From: Comamonadaceae bacterium
Lineage (GTDB): Bacteria > Pseudomonadota > Gammaproteobacteria > Burkholderiales > Burkholderiaceae_C
Assembly (NCBI GenBank): GCA_947447615.1
Contig: CANFJQ010000014.1
Coordinates: 1-35,819 of the forward strand
Reading direction: 5' to 3'
Length of the DNA stretch: 35,819 bases
The notes below the pieces were generated by a model. That model ran no database searches and had not been told where the DNA came from. It was given only the letters and a program-made list of their open reading frames with translations. The translations under genes were made by a program, and so were the position numbers. The stretch's first letter is position 1, and each line of letters begins with the position of its first letter. This document shows, one piece after another, positions 23,087 through 32,538 of the stretch.

Positions 23087-25315
23087 TCAAACGGTTTTCT
23101 TGCTGCGCTTGGCATGCATGACCACCGCGGAGCGCTGTAGCTTGGTCAATATGCTGTCTAAATGCGCGCGGTCGCGTACCGCGATGACGAAGTGCATGTC
23201 TTTGGCATCGTGGCTATTGGCTTCGCCCATTTCGATGTGCACGATATCGGCCTCAGCAGCGGCCAGCACCGAGGCGACCTTGGCCATAACGCCGCGCCCG
23301 TCGATCACGGTGAGCGCCAAGTCGGCCTCAAAGGGGCGTACGATCTCATCGCTCCACTCCACACCCATAAAGCGCTCGCCGTCTTTGTGCTGCAATTTTT
23401 TGGCAACCGGGCAGTCCGCCGCGTGCACCGCCAGGCCTTCGCCGCGACCCAAGTAGCCCACGATGTTGTCGCCCGGAATCGGGCGGCAGCACAAAGCGTA
23501 TTTCACCGATGCGTTTTCGCTGCCGTCGAGCGCGAGCGTACCCATGCCGTGCGCGTTGTCCGAGGCAAAGCGTTCGCGCGTGAGCAGCAAAGCGTCCGGC
23601 TTGTGTCCTGCATCGGCCAGCAAGTTCACCATGCGCTTGGCGACGATGTTGGCGATGCGCTTGCCCAGGCCGATGTCGGTAAGCAGCTCTTTGCGGTTTT
23701 TGCTACCGGTAAAGCGCAAAACCTTGTCCCATAGCGATTTAAACGCATCGCCTTCGGGTACGCTTTCGATGCCTTCGGCGCGCAGGGCCTGCGACAGCAA
23801 TTTGGAGCCCAAGTCGGCTGACTCGGTCAACTGCATGGTCTTGAGGTGATGGCGGATTTTGGAGCGCGCCCGGCCGGTGCGCACAAAGCTCAGCCAGGCT
23901 GGGTTGGGAGTGGACGTCGGCGCGGTAATGACTTCCACCACATCGCCATTTTTCAGCTCGGTGCGCAGGGGCACTTGCTCGTTGTTGATGCGCGCCGCCA
24001 TCGTGCGGTCGCCCACATTGCTGTGAATCGCATACGCAAAGTCCACCACCGTGGCGCCGCGCGGCATGGCCATGATCTGACTTTTGGGGGTGAACACATA
24101 GACCGCGTCCGGGAACAAGTCCACTTTCACGTGCTCCCAAAACTCGGTGGCATCGCGGGTTTCGTCCTGGATGTCCAGCAGCGATTGCAACCACTGCGCG
24201 CCCAGGCGCTCTTGCGCACTGTCTTGCGGTTTGTTGACTTTGTAAAGCCAGTGCGCCGCCACGCCCGATTCCGCGACCAAATGCATGGACTCGGTGCGCA
24301 TCTGAAATTCCACGTTGATGCCGGCCGGGCCTACCAGGGTGGTGTGCAGCGATTGGTAACCATTGATTTTGGCAATCGCGATATGGTCTTTGAATTTGCC
24401 GGGCACCGGCTTATATAGCTGGTGCAAAAGGCCCATCGCGGTATAGCAGTCGGTAACTTCCGGCACCAGCACGCGAAAGCCATACACATCGGTGACCTGG
24501 GCAAAACTCAGGTGTTTACTGCTCATCTTACGGTAAATAGAGTACAGGGCTTTTTCGCGACCCGAGATGCGCACCAGCATGCCGTGGGCGGCAAAGGTGG
24601 CCTCCACTTCGCGCTGCACTTTTTGCAACAAATCGCGCCTGCGGCTGCGCGCCTTGGCCACTGCCTTGGACAGCACCGCATGGCGCCAGGGCAGCAGGTA
24701 GCGAAAGGAGAGCTCCTGCAACTCGCGGTAAATTTCGTTCAAACCCAACCGGTGCGCAATAGGGCTGTAAATGTCCAAGGTTTCTTGCGCAATACGGCCC
24801 CATTTGGCGCGCGGCATATCGCCCATGGTGCGCATATTGTGGGTGCGGTCGGCCAGTTTGATGAGGATGACGCGCACATCGCGCGCCATGGCCAGCAGCA
24901 TTTTTCGAAAGGACTCGGCCTGGTTTTCTTCGCGCGTGGTGAAGCTGAGTTTGTCCAGCTTCGTCAGGCCATCGACTAATTCGGCGACCGGTGAGCCAAA
25001 GCGCTCTATCAACTCCACCTTGGTCACGCCGCAGTCTTCCATGGCGTCGTGCAACAACGCAGCCATCAGGGCGGGTGCGTCAAGCTTCCAGTCGGCGCAC
25101 TGGGCGGCCACTGCAATCGGATGCGTGATATAGGGCGCGCCGCTACCGCGCAACTGGCCCAAATGCGCCTCGTCGGCAAAGCGGTAAGCCTGGCGCACCT
25201 GCTCCACGTCCGAGGCCGATAAATAGTCCAGCTTGGCGCTCAGACCGGCAAAACCCGTTAGCACCGCATGCGGATCAGCGGTGGTGGCTTTGAACGGTGG
25301 AGGTGACTTGCCCAT
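23087..25315 (-). CDS. spoT: Bifunctional (p)ppGpp synthetase/hydrolase
   Basis: A 742-residue RelA/SpoT homologue with all regions in order. The HD hydrolase has THPIAVAAQ and HDAMED (89-94) intact, plus KLADRTHNMRTMG. The synthetase has GREKALYSIYRKM, VYGFRVLV and KINGYQSLHT. A TGS domain (VYVFTPKSQIMAMPRGATV) is followed by a zinc-finger-like region and a C-terminal ACT domain (LALTVIDGRGVMAKVASVLA). Because the HD motif is intact it is probably a Rsh/SpoT type that both makes and degrades (p)ppGpp, rather than the synthetase-only RelA. It ends convergent with greB. Upstream, the liv operon terminator separates it from the transport genes, so it needs its own promoter within about 55 bp. 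Confidence 0.95.
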   Translation of the reverse strand: MGKSPPPFKATTADPHAVLTGFAGLSAKLDYLSASDVEQVRQAYRFADEAHLGQLRGSGAPYITHPIAVAAQCADWKLDAPALMAALLHDAMEDCGVTKVELIERFGSPVAELVDGLTKLDKLSFTTREENQAESFRKMLLAMARDVRVILIKLADRTHNMRTMGDMPRAKWGRIAQETLDIYSPIAHRLGLNEIYRELQELSFRYLLPWRHAVLSKAVAKARSRRRDLLQKVQREVEATFAAHGMLVRISGREKALYSIYRKMSSKHLSFAQVTDVYGFRVLVPEVTDCYTAMGLLHQLYKPVPGKFKDHIAIAKINGYQSLHTTLVGPAGINVEFQMRTESMHLVAESGVAAHWLYKVNKPQDSAQERLGAQWLQSLLDIQDETRDATEFWEHVKVDLFPDAVYVFTPKSQIMAMPRGATVVDFAYAIHSNVGDRTMAARINNEQVPLRTELKNGDVVEVITAPTSTPNPAWLSFVRTGRARSKIRHHLKTMQLTESADLGSKLLSQALRAEGIESVPEGDAFKSLWDKVLRFTGSKNRKELLTDIGLGKRIANIVAKRMVNLLADAGHKPDALLLTRERFASDNAHGMGTLALDGSENASVKYALCCRPIPGDNIVGYLGRGEGLAVHAADCPVAKKLQHKDGERFMGVEWSDEIVRPFEADLALTVIDGRGVMAKVASVLAAAEADIVHIEMGEANSHDAKDMHFVIAVRDRAHLDSILTKLQRSAVVMHAKRSKKTV

Positions 25316-25370
25316 GGTCTAACTGTAGCGCGCCTGCGGGCGGCGCCGACGTGGTGGGGCTTTGGGCCGT

Positions 25371-25401
25371 AAAAAAAACCGCGCGGCGCTGAGCCGGGCG
25401 G
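25371..25401 (-). terminator. Rho-independent terminator of the liv operon
   Basis: On the - strand an 8 bp GC stem with one mismatch (CCGCCCGGC/GCCGCGCGG) around a 5-base loop is followed by eight T. It lies about 50 bp past the stop of the last binding-protein gene and before the spoT start. Confidence 0.8.
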
Positions 25402-25448
25402 CTTGAAAATAGCGGGCTTAGGGCAAACCTGTACCCGCTACGGAGGGT

Positions 25449-26633
25449 TTATTTCACGCTGGACGCGCTCACATAGCCGGAGACGACTTTCCACTTGCCG
25501 TCCTGAAGTTGCGACAGTCGCGATGCATCGCTACCCAGGCGTTTGGTGGCGCTGAACGTGGCTTTGGCGCCGCCAAACATATCAGGCTCCAGCACCATAC
25601 TGTCCATGGCTTTGATAAAGGTATCGGTGGTCAAGTTTTTACCAGACTTGGCGGCGGCGGCCGCAAAGCTGTTGATGATGATGTAACCATAGACCGAGAA
25701 TACGGTGGGGTCCTCGTTGAACATGGTTTTGTACTTATTGGCCCAGAAACGGATGGGCTGAGAAGCTTCGTCCAGGTAAGGGTTTTGCACCGTCATCGTG
25801 GCATAAAAGCCGTCCATAGCCTTGCCGCCGATTTTGTGGATCAGGTCGGTATAAGCGGCGCTAGAGCCCACAAAGATCGGGTTAAAGCCCAGTTTGCGTG
25901 CCGTGCCAATGGCGCCAATGGTCTCGCGAATGATGGTGCCCAGCACCACCATGTCACACCCGCTGGCTTGCAGCTTGGAGATTTGCGAAGAAAAGTCGGT
26001 AGCGCCCCGCTTGTACGTCGTCTTTTCGGTGAACTCCATATTCATGGCCTTAAGACCAGCTTCGGCGCCGCGGAAAACCTCTAGGCCAAAGTCATCGTCC
26101 TGGTACATGGTGCAGACTTTTTTCACGCCTTTTTCCTTGATCAAGGACGGCAGTGTGATGCGCATCTGGTCAAAGTAGGTGGCGGCAAAGGAATATTTCA
26201 GGCGGTCCAGCGGTTCGTACATTTCACGCGCCGCAGTAATGGGGAAGAAGTTCACCACATTCTTTTCGAACTGCACGGGCATCGCTGCCAGATTTTGCGC
26301 GGTACCGATATGGCCAGCCATGATGAAAATCTTGTCCTGGTTCACCAATTTTTGCGCTGCCAGCACCGATTTCTTGGGGTCGTAGCCATCGTCTTCTACC
26401 AGCAGTTTGAGCTTGCGCCCATTGATACCGCCCTGCTCATTGAGCTCGGCCACCGCCAACTGCATGCCCGACCGCGCTTGCTTACCAAAACCCGCCAGGG
26501 GGCCGGACAAGTCCTGAATGGTGCCGATCACAATTTCATCTTTACTTACGCCTTGCTGCTGCGCCTGGACGCCTAAGGCCAGCATGGCGGCCAAGGCAAA
26601 TGCGGTTTTCTTTAATAAGCTCGATACTGTCAT
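25449..26633 (-). CDS. ABC transporter substrate-binding protein 1 (Leu/Ile/Val type)
   Basis: The 394-residue protein has a signal peptide (MTVSSLLKKTAFALAAMLAL to VQAQ) and a type I periplasmic binding fold of the LivJ/HAAT family. The start of the mature part, IVIGTIQDLSGPLAG, is typical, as are NGRKLKLLVEDDGYDPKK and IIRETIGAIGTARKLGFNP. The ATG at 26633 has GGAG in GGAGACAACG just upstream; an upstream in-frame TTG overlaps that site and is rejected. It is the last gene of the liv operon and about 70% identical by eye to the preceding binding protein. The ligand may be an amino acid, amide or aromatic acid; it cannot be read from sequence. Confidence 0.9.
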   Translation of the reverse strand: MTVSSLLKKTAFALAAMLALGVQAQQQGVSKDEIVIGTIQDLSGPLAGFGKQARSGMQLAVAELNEQGGINGRKLKLLVEDDGYDPKKSVLAAQKLVNQDKIFIMAGHIGTAQNLAAMPVQFEKNVVNFFPITAAREMYEPLDRLKYSFAATYFDQMRITLPSLIKEKGVKKVCTMYQDDDFGLEVFRGAEAGLKAMNMEFTEKTTYKRGATDFSSQISKLQASGCDMVVLGTIIRETIGAIGTARKLGFNPIFVGSSAAYTDLIHKIGGKAMDGFYATMTVQNPYLDEASQPIRFWANKYKTMFNEDPTVFSVYGYIIINSFAAAAAKSGKNLTTDTFIKAMDSMVLEPDMFGGAKATFSATKRLGSDASRLSQLQDGKWKVVSGYVSASSVK

Positions 26634-26664
26634 CGTTGTCTCCAAAAAATATAAGGGAAGGGTC

Positions 26665-26681
26665 GCGCCGACTCAAGGCGC
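26665..26681 (-). repeat. Small hairpin between the two binding-protein genes
   Basis: GCGCC and GGCGC pair over 5 bp with a 7-base loop in the 68 bp gap between the tandem binding-protein genes. A T-rich tract lies about 20 bases later. It may stabilise the upstream message or partly terminate it; weak evidence. Confidence 0.25.
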
Positions 26682-26701
26682 AGCACCACCGAACTACAAG
26701 G

Positions 26702-27877
26702 TTACTTCACTTCCATCACTACGCGCCATTTGCCATCTTGGATTTGCGACAGCTTGGCCGACTCGCTACCCAAACGCTTGGCGTTGGTATAGGTCAAAGC
26801 GGGGGTACCAAAAAAGTCCGGCGGGATGGACATGCTGTTCATAGCTTTCACAAAGCTAGCGCTGGTCAGGTTGGGGCCAGCTTTTTGGGCTGCCTGGATG
26901 AAGATGTCAATCATGATGTAACCGTAAGCGGAAAACACGGCCGGATCTTCATTGAACTTGGTTTTGTATTTGTTGGCCCAGAAACGGATGGGCTGTGAAG
27001 CCTCGTCCAGGTAGGGGTTTTGCACCACGTTAGTGGCGTACACACCATCCATCGCTTTGCCACCGAGTTTGTGGATCAGGTCGGTGTAAGCAGCGATGGA
27101 AGCCAAGAAAATCGGATTGAAACCGGTTTTGCGGGACTCGGCCACGGTTCCGATCGTCTCACGAATAATGGTTCCCAACACCACCAGTTCGCAGCCCGAG
27201 GATTTCATCTTCGCGACCTGGGTGGAGAAGTCAGTGGAGCCGCGCTTGAATGAGGTTTTTTCAGTTAACTCCATATTCAGCGTTTTGAGGCCTGCCTCGG
27301 CACCGCGCAGCACTTCCAAGCCAAACTCGTCGTCCTGGTAAATGATGCACGATTTTTTGACGCTTTTATCCGTCACCATCTTGGGCAGCACCATACGGAT
27401 CTGGTCGTAATACGAGCTGAGCAATGCGTACTTCAGCTCATTGGGCGGGTCGTACATATCGCGCGACGCCGTCAAGGGCATAAAGTTGACGATCTGTTTT
27501 TCAAACTGGATCGGCATGGCGGCATTGTTTTGCGCAGTACCCAGATGTCCGGCCATGATGAAAATTTTGTCCTGGTTCACCAGTTTTTGCGCAGCCAGTA
27601 CCGCACGCTTGGGGTCATAGCCCGAGTCCTCGACCAAGAGTTTGAGCTTGCGGCCATGGATGGCGCCTTGCTCATTGAGCTCGTCAATGCGCAACTGCAT
27701 GCCGTTGCGCGACTGTTTGCCGTAACCAGCCAGGGGGCCAGACAAATCCTGAATCGTGCCGATTACGATTTCGTTTTTGCTGACACCTTGTTGTTCGGCA
27801 GCAAAAACAGGCGTTGCACTTAAACAGGTGGCCAGCGTAAGCGCCAGGCCGGTAAAGGGAAATAAAGTTTTCTTCAT
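26702..27877 (-). CDS. ABC transporter substrate-binding protein 2 (Leu/Ile/Val type)
   Basis: This 391-residue paralogue of the neighbouring binding protein has its own signal peptide (MKKTLFPFTGLALTLATCL to VFA) and the same fold, with IVIGTIQDLSGPLAGYG, GRKLKLLVEDSGYDPKR, SGCELVVLGTIIRETIG and QNPYLDEASQPIRFWANKYK. An AGGAG site precedes ATG 27877. It lies 52 bp downstream of the acyl-CoA ligase gene. Conserved blocks are almost unchanged between the two copies, while signal peptides and C-termini differ, which fits an old tandem duplication with possible change in ligand range. Confidence 0.9.
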   Translation of the reverse strand: MKKTLFPFTGLALTLATCLSATPVFAAEQQGVSKNEIVIGTIQDLSGPLAGYGKQSRNGMQLRIDELNEQGAIHGRKLKLLVEDSGYDPKRAVLAAQKLVNQDKIFIMAGHLGTAQNNAAMPIQFEKQIVNFMPLTASRDMYDPPNELKYALLSSYYDQIRMVLPKMVTDKSVKKSCIIYQDDEFGLEVLRGAEAGLKTLNMELTEKTSFKRGSTDFSTQVAKMKSSGCELVVLGTIIRETIGTVAESRKTGFNPIFLASIAAYTDLIHKLGGKAMDGVYATNVVQNPYLDEASQPIRFWANKYKTKFNEDPAVFSAYGYIMIDIFIQAAQKAGPNLTSASFVKAMNSMSIPPDFFGTPALTYTNAKRLGSESAKLSQIQDGKWRVVMEVK

Positions 27878-27929
27878 GCTTGGGTCTCCTAAAAATAATA
27901 ATTACGCAGTGCTGCCCGACGGCGGGGGC

Positions 27930-29786
27930 TCAGCCGTACATCGCCTCAATATTAGCGTTGTATTTCTTTTCCACCAATTTGCGCTTGAGCTTCATGGTGG
28001 GGGTAAGTTCTTCGTCTTCTGCGCTGAGTTGGGTATCGAGCAGGAAGAATTTTTTGATTTGCTCCACGCGCGCAAACTTTTTATTGACGCGGTCTATTTC
28101 ACCCTGTATCAGTGCCTGCACTTCGGCCGAGCGCGTCAGGCTGGCGTAGTTACTAAAGGGCACGTCTTGGTCCTGGGCGTATTTTTCGACGTTTTCTTGG
28201 TCGATCATGATGATGACGGTCAGGTAAGGCCGCTTATCGCCAATCACCACCGCGTCGGTAATATAGGGCGAGAACTTCAAATCATTTTCAAGCTCGGAGG
28301 GGGTGATGTTTTTACCGCCGGCCGTGATGATGATGTCCTTCATGCGGTCGGTAATGCGGAAATAACCATCGGCATCGACCACGCCCACGTCACCGGTATG
28401 CAACCAGCCCTCGGGGTCTATGGTTTCGGCGGTTTTTTCTGGTTGGTTCAGGTAACCAGCAAAAACGTTCTTGCCGCGCACCAAGATTTCGCTGGTCTGC
28501 GGGTCCAGGCGCACTTCGTTATACCCCGCCGCAGGGCCGATGGAGCCAGGGCGGATGCGGGTGGCCGGGACGCCGGTAGCGGCGCCACAGGTTTCGGTCA
28601 TTCCCCAGACTTCCAACATAGGCACGCCTAGAGACAAATACCAGCGCACCAATTCGGGCGATATGGGCGCGGCGCCGGTGACCAGGTATTTGGCGCGGTG
28701 GATGCCGATGAGTTTGCGCACATTGTTGAGTGCCAGCCATTGGGCCAGCACAAATTGCGCTTTCAACCACGCACTGACCGATTCGCCAGCGAGCACCTTA
28801 TCAGCAATGCGGCCACCCACGCCGATACCCCAGGCATAGATCGCTTGCTGCACAAAACCGGCTTCTTTGAGCGTGATCATGACGCCTGAGTAAAACTTTT
28901 CCCACACGCGGGGCACGGCGGTGAACACGGTGGGCGCAATTTCGCGCACGTTCTCGGGAATGGTTTCAGGGTTTTCCACGAAGTTGAGTTTGGAGCCGGT
29001 GTAGAGCGAAAAATACTCGCCCCCCATGCGTTCGGCGATATGGCACAGGGGCAAAAAGCACATGCGCTCGTCGTCCATAGTTTGAGCGACCAGCGTGTTG
29101 TAGCCGTGCACAGTAAACACCAGGCCCTTGTGCAAATGCATGGCGCCTTTGGGTTTTCCGGTGGTGCCCGAGGTATAGACCAAGATGGCCAGGTCTTGGG
29201 CCTGGCACTGGGCGGCGCGCTCGCGCACCGCTTGCGGGTGCGCGGCCAGGTGCTCGCGCCCCAAAACGCGCAAGGCATCCAGACTGATAACGCCCGGGTC
29301 TTTGAGGGTGCGCAGACCCTCCATGTCGAAAACCACAATTTTGCGCAACAGCGGCAATTGGGCACGTACTTCCAAGGCCTTGTCCAGTTGCTCGTCGTCT
29401 TCGACAAACAAGATCGTGGTGCGCGAATCCTCGCTCAGGTATTGCACTTGGCTACTGGCATCCGTGGGGTAAATGCCATTGGACACGCCACCGGCAGACA
29501 GCACGGCCAAGTCGGCCCAAACCCACTCCACCACGGTATTGGATAGGATGGAGGCGCACTCGCCTTTGGCAAAACCGAGGTGCATCAAGCCGGCGCAAAT
29601 TTCCTCTACGGCGGTGGCGGTCTGATTCCAGGTCCAGCTGCGCCACAGGCCCAGGTGCTTTTGGCGCATCCATACCTGCGGGCCGCGCTGTGCCACGGCG
29701 TTCCAGAACATGGCGGTAATCGTGTCGCCCTCCAGCACCACCCGGGTTTCTGGCTGGATGTGGGCTAAATCCCATAAGCGGCTCAT
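27930..29786 (-). CDS. AMP-binding acyl-CoA ligase (long-chain type)
   Basis: A 618-residue adenylate-forming enzyme that would activate a carboxylic acid with ATP and CoA. It has the P-loop YTSGTTGKPKGAMHLHKG, the second motif EVWGMTETCGAATG, and GWLHTGDVG then DRMKDIIITAGGKNITPSEL, with the catalytic lysine expected near the end. This is the domain pattern of the FadD15/long-chain group. ATG 29786 has GGGAG 7 bases upstream and is preferred over the earlier start at 29813. It lies between livF and the binding-protein genes on the same strand, with gaps of about 50 bp, so it is probably part of the transport operon. Substrate unknown. Confidence 0.88.
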   Translation of the reverse strand: MSRLWDLAHIQPETRVVLEGDTITAMFWNAVAQRGPQVWMRQKHLGLWRSWTWNQTATAVEEICAGLMHLGFAKGECASILSNTVVEWVWADLAVLSAGGVSNGIYPTDASSQVQYLSEDSRTTILFVEDDEQLDKALEVRAQLPLLRKIVVFDMEGLRTLKDPGVISLDALRVLGREHLAAHPQAVRERAAQCQAQDLAILVYTSGTTGKPKGAMHLHKGLVFTVHGYNTLVAQTMDDERMCFLPLCHIAERMGGEYFSLYTGSKLNFVENPETIPENVREIAPTVFTAVPRVWEKFYSGVMITLKEAGFVQQAIYAWGIGVGGRIADKVLAGESVSAWLKAQFVLAQWLALNNVRKLIGIHRAKYLVTGAAPISPELVRWYLSLGVPMLEVWGMTETCGAATGVPATRIRPGSIGPAAGYNEVRLDPQTSEILVRGKNVFAGYLNQPEKTAETIDPEGWLHTGDVGVVDADGYFRITDRMKDIIITAGGKNITPSELENDLKFSPYITDAVVIGDKRPYLTVIIMIDQENVEKYAQDQDVPFSNYASLTRSAEVQALIQGEIDRVNKKFARVEQIKKFFLLDTQLSAEDEELTPTMKLKRKLVEKKYNANIEAMYG

Positions 29787-29841
29787 AGACAGGCTCCCGA
29801 CCGCAGGCCGCAATAGTTGGTTGAAGCAGCGCTAGGCATCA

Positions 29842-30639
29842 TCATCTCCAGGTCTTTTTCTTTTTCCAGCGACGCTCGTCACGCACGCCTTCTTCTTTGA
29901 GTCCGAGGTAGAACTCTTTGATGTCTTCTTTCTCGCGCAAACGGGCGCAGGTGTCTTCCATGACGATGCGGCCGTTTTCGAGTACATAGCCATAGTCCGA
30001 GGCGTTAAGCGCCATATTGGCGTTTTGCTCGACCAGCAAAATCGTCGTGCCGCGCTCTCGGTTAATGCGCACCACGATTTCAAAAATCTCTTTGGTAAGC
30101 TTGGGTGACAAACCCAAGCTGGGTTCGTCCAGCAAGATGAGATCAGGATTGGCCATCAGGGCGCGCGAGATCGCCAGCATTTGCTGCTGCCCGCCCGACA
30201 GCAAGCCCGCGTCCTGCGAACGGCGCTCTTTGAGAATCGGGAAATAGCCGTATACCGTCTCCATATCGCGCACCACCTGGTCGCTGTCACTGCGCGTGTA
30301 GGCACCCATGAGCAAGTTGTCGTGCACGCTGAGCAGTGGAAACACCTCGCGACCTTCAGGCACGTGGCTGAGGCCTTGTTGGACGATATGCGATGGGTCT
30401 TGGGCCGTGATGTCTTGGCCTTTGAATTCGATGGAGCCTTTGCGCGGGTCGATGATGCCGGAAATGGTTTTGAGAATCGTAGTTTTACCGGCGCCATTAG
30501 AGCCCAGTACCGCGCCAATTTCGCCACGTCGCACTTGTAAGCTGATGCCGCGAATGGCTTTGATCGGCCCGTAAGCGCTCTCGACGTTGAGCAGCTTAAG
30601 TACCGGTAAATCGCTGACCGGGGGTGGGATATTGCTCAT
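29842..30639 (-). CDS. livF: Branched-chain-type ABC transporter ATPase LivF
   Basis: This 265-residue ATPase has Walker A GSNGAGKT (46-53), the signature LLSGGQQQMLAISRAL, and Walker B LILLDEPSLGLSP, followed by VEQNANMAL as in LivF. It drives uptake together with LivG, LivH and LivM. A basic tail after the usual LivF end (RRWKKKKTWR) is unusual but not decisive. The start overlaps the livG stop by 4 bp (ATGA). Confidence 0.93.
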   Translation of the reverse strand: MSNIPPPVSDLPVLKLLNVESAYGPIKAIRGISLQVRRGEIGAVLGSNGAGKTTILKTISGIIDPRKGSIEFKGQDITAQDPSHIVQQGLSHVPEGREVFPLLSVHDNLLMGAYTRSDSDQVVRDMETVYGYFPILKERRSQDAGLLSGGQQQMLAISRALMANPDLILLDEPSLGLSPKLTKEIFEIVVRINRERGTTILLVEQNANMALNASDYGYVLENGRIVMEDTCARLREKEDIKEFYLGLKEEGVRDERRWKKKKTWR

Positions 30640-31463
30640 ACGCCTACTCCCGTAGCCGATTCGCGACGCAGGGACGATACATCGTCCAAAGTGCCCAAAT
30701 AAGCCTCGATGACACCCGCATCGCTTTGCACTTCGCGCGGTGTGCCCATGGCCAGCACTTCGCCCTGGTTCATGGCCAATACGCGGTCGGACACTTTGGA
30801 GACCAAGCTCATATCGTGCTCCACCATGAGCACCGTAATGCCCAATTCATGCTGGATATCCTGAATCCAGAAGGCCATATCGTCAGTTTCTTCTACGTTC
30901 AGCCCAGAGGAGGGTTCGTCCAGCAGCAAGAGCGATGGTTCGGTACACAAAGCGCGTGCCACTTCCACCACTTTGCGCACACCATAAGGCAAGCCGGCAA
31001 CAAAGGTATCGCGGTAGTGTTGCAGGTTGAGAAAGTCGATTACTTCCTCCGCTTTTTCGCGGGAGCGTAATTCTTCTTCGCGGGTGGCGGCAGTAAAAAA
31101 CATGTCCTGCCACAAGCTGGTTTTGCGGTGCGTGTGCCGACCGATTAACAAGTTGTGCAACACAGAGGCGTGCTCAAACAACTCGATGTTTTGGAAAGTA
31201 CGGGCGATGCCCAGGGCCGCCACATCCTGTGGCGCCTGTTCGGTGAGCTTGACCATGCCTTTAGGGCCGAGAAAATCAATGCTGCCCGCGGTAGGGGTGT
31301 AAATACGGCTGATCAGGTTAAACACGGTGGTCTTTCCCGCGCCGTTGGGGCCGATCAGGGTAAAGACCTCGCCTTTTTTGACGTCAAAACTGACCTGATT
31401 GACCGCCAGCAGACCGCCAAAGCGCACGCTCAAGTCTTGGGCTGATAAAAGAAAGTCCGTCAT
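30636..31463 (-). CDS. livG: Branched-chain-type ABC transporter ATPase LivG
   Basis: A 275-residue ATPase with Walker A GPNGAGKT (38-45), the LivG-type signature LPYGVRKVVEVARAL in place of LSGGQ, Walker B LLLLDEPSSGLN and the His-loop VEHDMSLV. Two extra segments (HTHRKTSLWQDMFFTAATREEE) are as usual for LivG. It overlaps livM upstream and livF downstream by 4 bp each, so the three are translationally coupled. Confidence 0.93.
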   Translation of the reverse strand: MTDFLLSAQDLSVRFGGLLAVNQVSFDVKKGEVFTLIGPNGAGKTTVFNLISRIYTPTAGSIDFLGPKGMVKLTEQAPQDVAALGIARTFQNIELFEHASVLHNLLIGRHTHRKTSLWQDMFFTAATREEELRSREKAEEVIDFLNLQHYRDTFVAGLPYGVRKVVEVARALCTEPSLLLLDEPSSGLNVEETDDMAFWIQDIQHELGITVLMVEHDMSLVSKVSDRVLAMNQGEVLAMGTPREVQSDAGVIEAYLGTLDDVSSLRRESATGVGV

Positions 31464-32536
31464 TTCAGGCGATCCGATTTCTGGAAAGATTTCTGCCGCT
31501 TGAACATGCCTTTGCGGTAGAAGGGGAACATTTCAAAATAAGTGCGGATCTTGAACCAGCGGCCATACAAACCCATAGGTTCAAACAACACAAAGGCAAT
31601 CAGCACGGCGCCATAGACCACGCCTTGCAAGCCCGGCGCCTGACCGACGACCGCAGGCAAATAGTCTTTGACCATAGCGATGAGCTGCGGCATGGTGATA
31701 AGGAAGATGGCGCCCAAAAACGCACCGTGTACTGAGCCCAGGCCGCCGATCACAATCATCAAAAGCAAGTCGATGGATTGCAGGATGTTGAATTGATCGG
31801 GCGAAATGAAATGCAATTTGTGCGCATACAAAGCCCCGGCCACACCAGCCAGCGCTGCGGATATGGCAAAAGACATGGTTTTGTACTGCGCCAGGTTGAT
31901 GCCCATGCTTTGCGCGGAAATTTCCGAATCGCGAATCGCCACAAACGCGCGCCCGGTGGGCGAGCGCAGCAAGTTCAAAATGCCCAGCGTTGCCACCACT
32001 GTCAGCACTAAGCACAGAAAATAAAACTCGATTTCGCTCTCCAGCACCCAGCCAAAGATATTGGGTTTTTTCAGGTGGATGCCAGCGTTGCCCCCGGTCA
32101 CCGACTCCCAGCGCGCCAGCACCTCTTCCACGATAAAGCCAAACGCCAACGTGGCCATGCCCAGGTAAATCCCTTTGACACGCAAGGCAGGCAAACCCAC
32201 CACCAAGCCCACGGCCGCCGACAAGCCGGCGGCGCAGGCCAGTGCGACAGGAAAAGGCACACCCATATTGGTCAGCACTGCCTGCGTATAAGCGCCCACG
32301 CCTAAAAACGCCGCATGACCCAGGGAGAACAAACCGGTAAAGCCCGCCAGCAACATGATGCCCAGGGCCGCAATGCTGTAAATCAGCACAAAAGTCAGTT
32401 GCGCCAGCCAGTATTCAGTAAACAGCCAGGGCGCGGCCAGCAGGAGTAAGACCAGCACGCTGTACCAAAAGACATGGCCTTCGTGCTTGGCCAGGCCGAT
32501 GTCCTGGGCATATTCGGTTTTGAAAATAAAACGCAT
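31460..32536 (-). CDS. livM: Branched-chain-type ABC transporter permease LivM
   Basis: A 358-residue membrane protein with about nine to ten hydrophobic segments and LivM landmarks: FTGLFSLGHAAFLGVGAYT, LPALRVKGIYLGMATLAFGF, RSPTGRAFVAIRDSEISAQSMGIN (the EAA-like coupling loop), and VIGGLGSVHGAFLGA. It forms the translocation pore with LivH. The gene begins 2 bp after the livH stop and overlaps livG by 4 bp. A charged C-terminal tail (KRQKSFQKSDRLK) is cytoplasmic. Confidence 0.92.
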   Translation of the reverse strand: MRFIFKTEYAQDIGLAKHEGHVFWYSVLVLLLLAAPWLFTEYWLAQLTFVLIYSIAALGIMLLAGFTGLFSLGHAAFLGVGAYTQAVLTNMGVPFPVALACAAGLSAAVGLVVGLPALRVKGIYLGMATLAFGFIVEEVLARWESVTGGNAGIHLKKPNIFGWVLESEIEFYFLCLVLTVVATLGILNLLRSPTGRAFVAIRDSEISAQSMGINLAQYKTMSFAISAALAGVAGALYAHKLHFISPDQFNILQSIDLLLMIVIGGLGSVHGAFLGAIFLITMPQLIAMVKDYLPAVVGQAPGLQGVVYGAVLIAFVLFEPMGLYGRWFKIRTYFEMFPFYRKGMFKRQKSFQKSDRLK

Positions 32537-32538
32537 GT

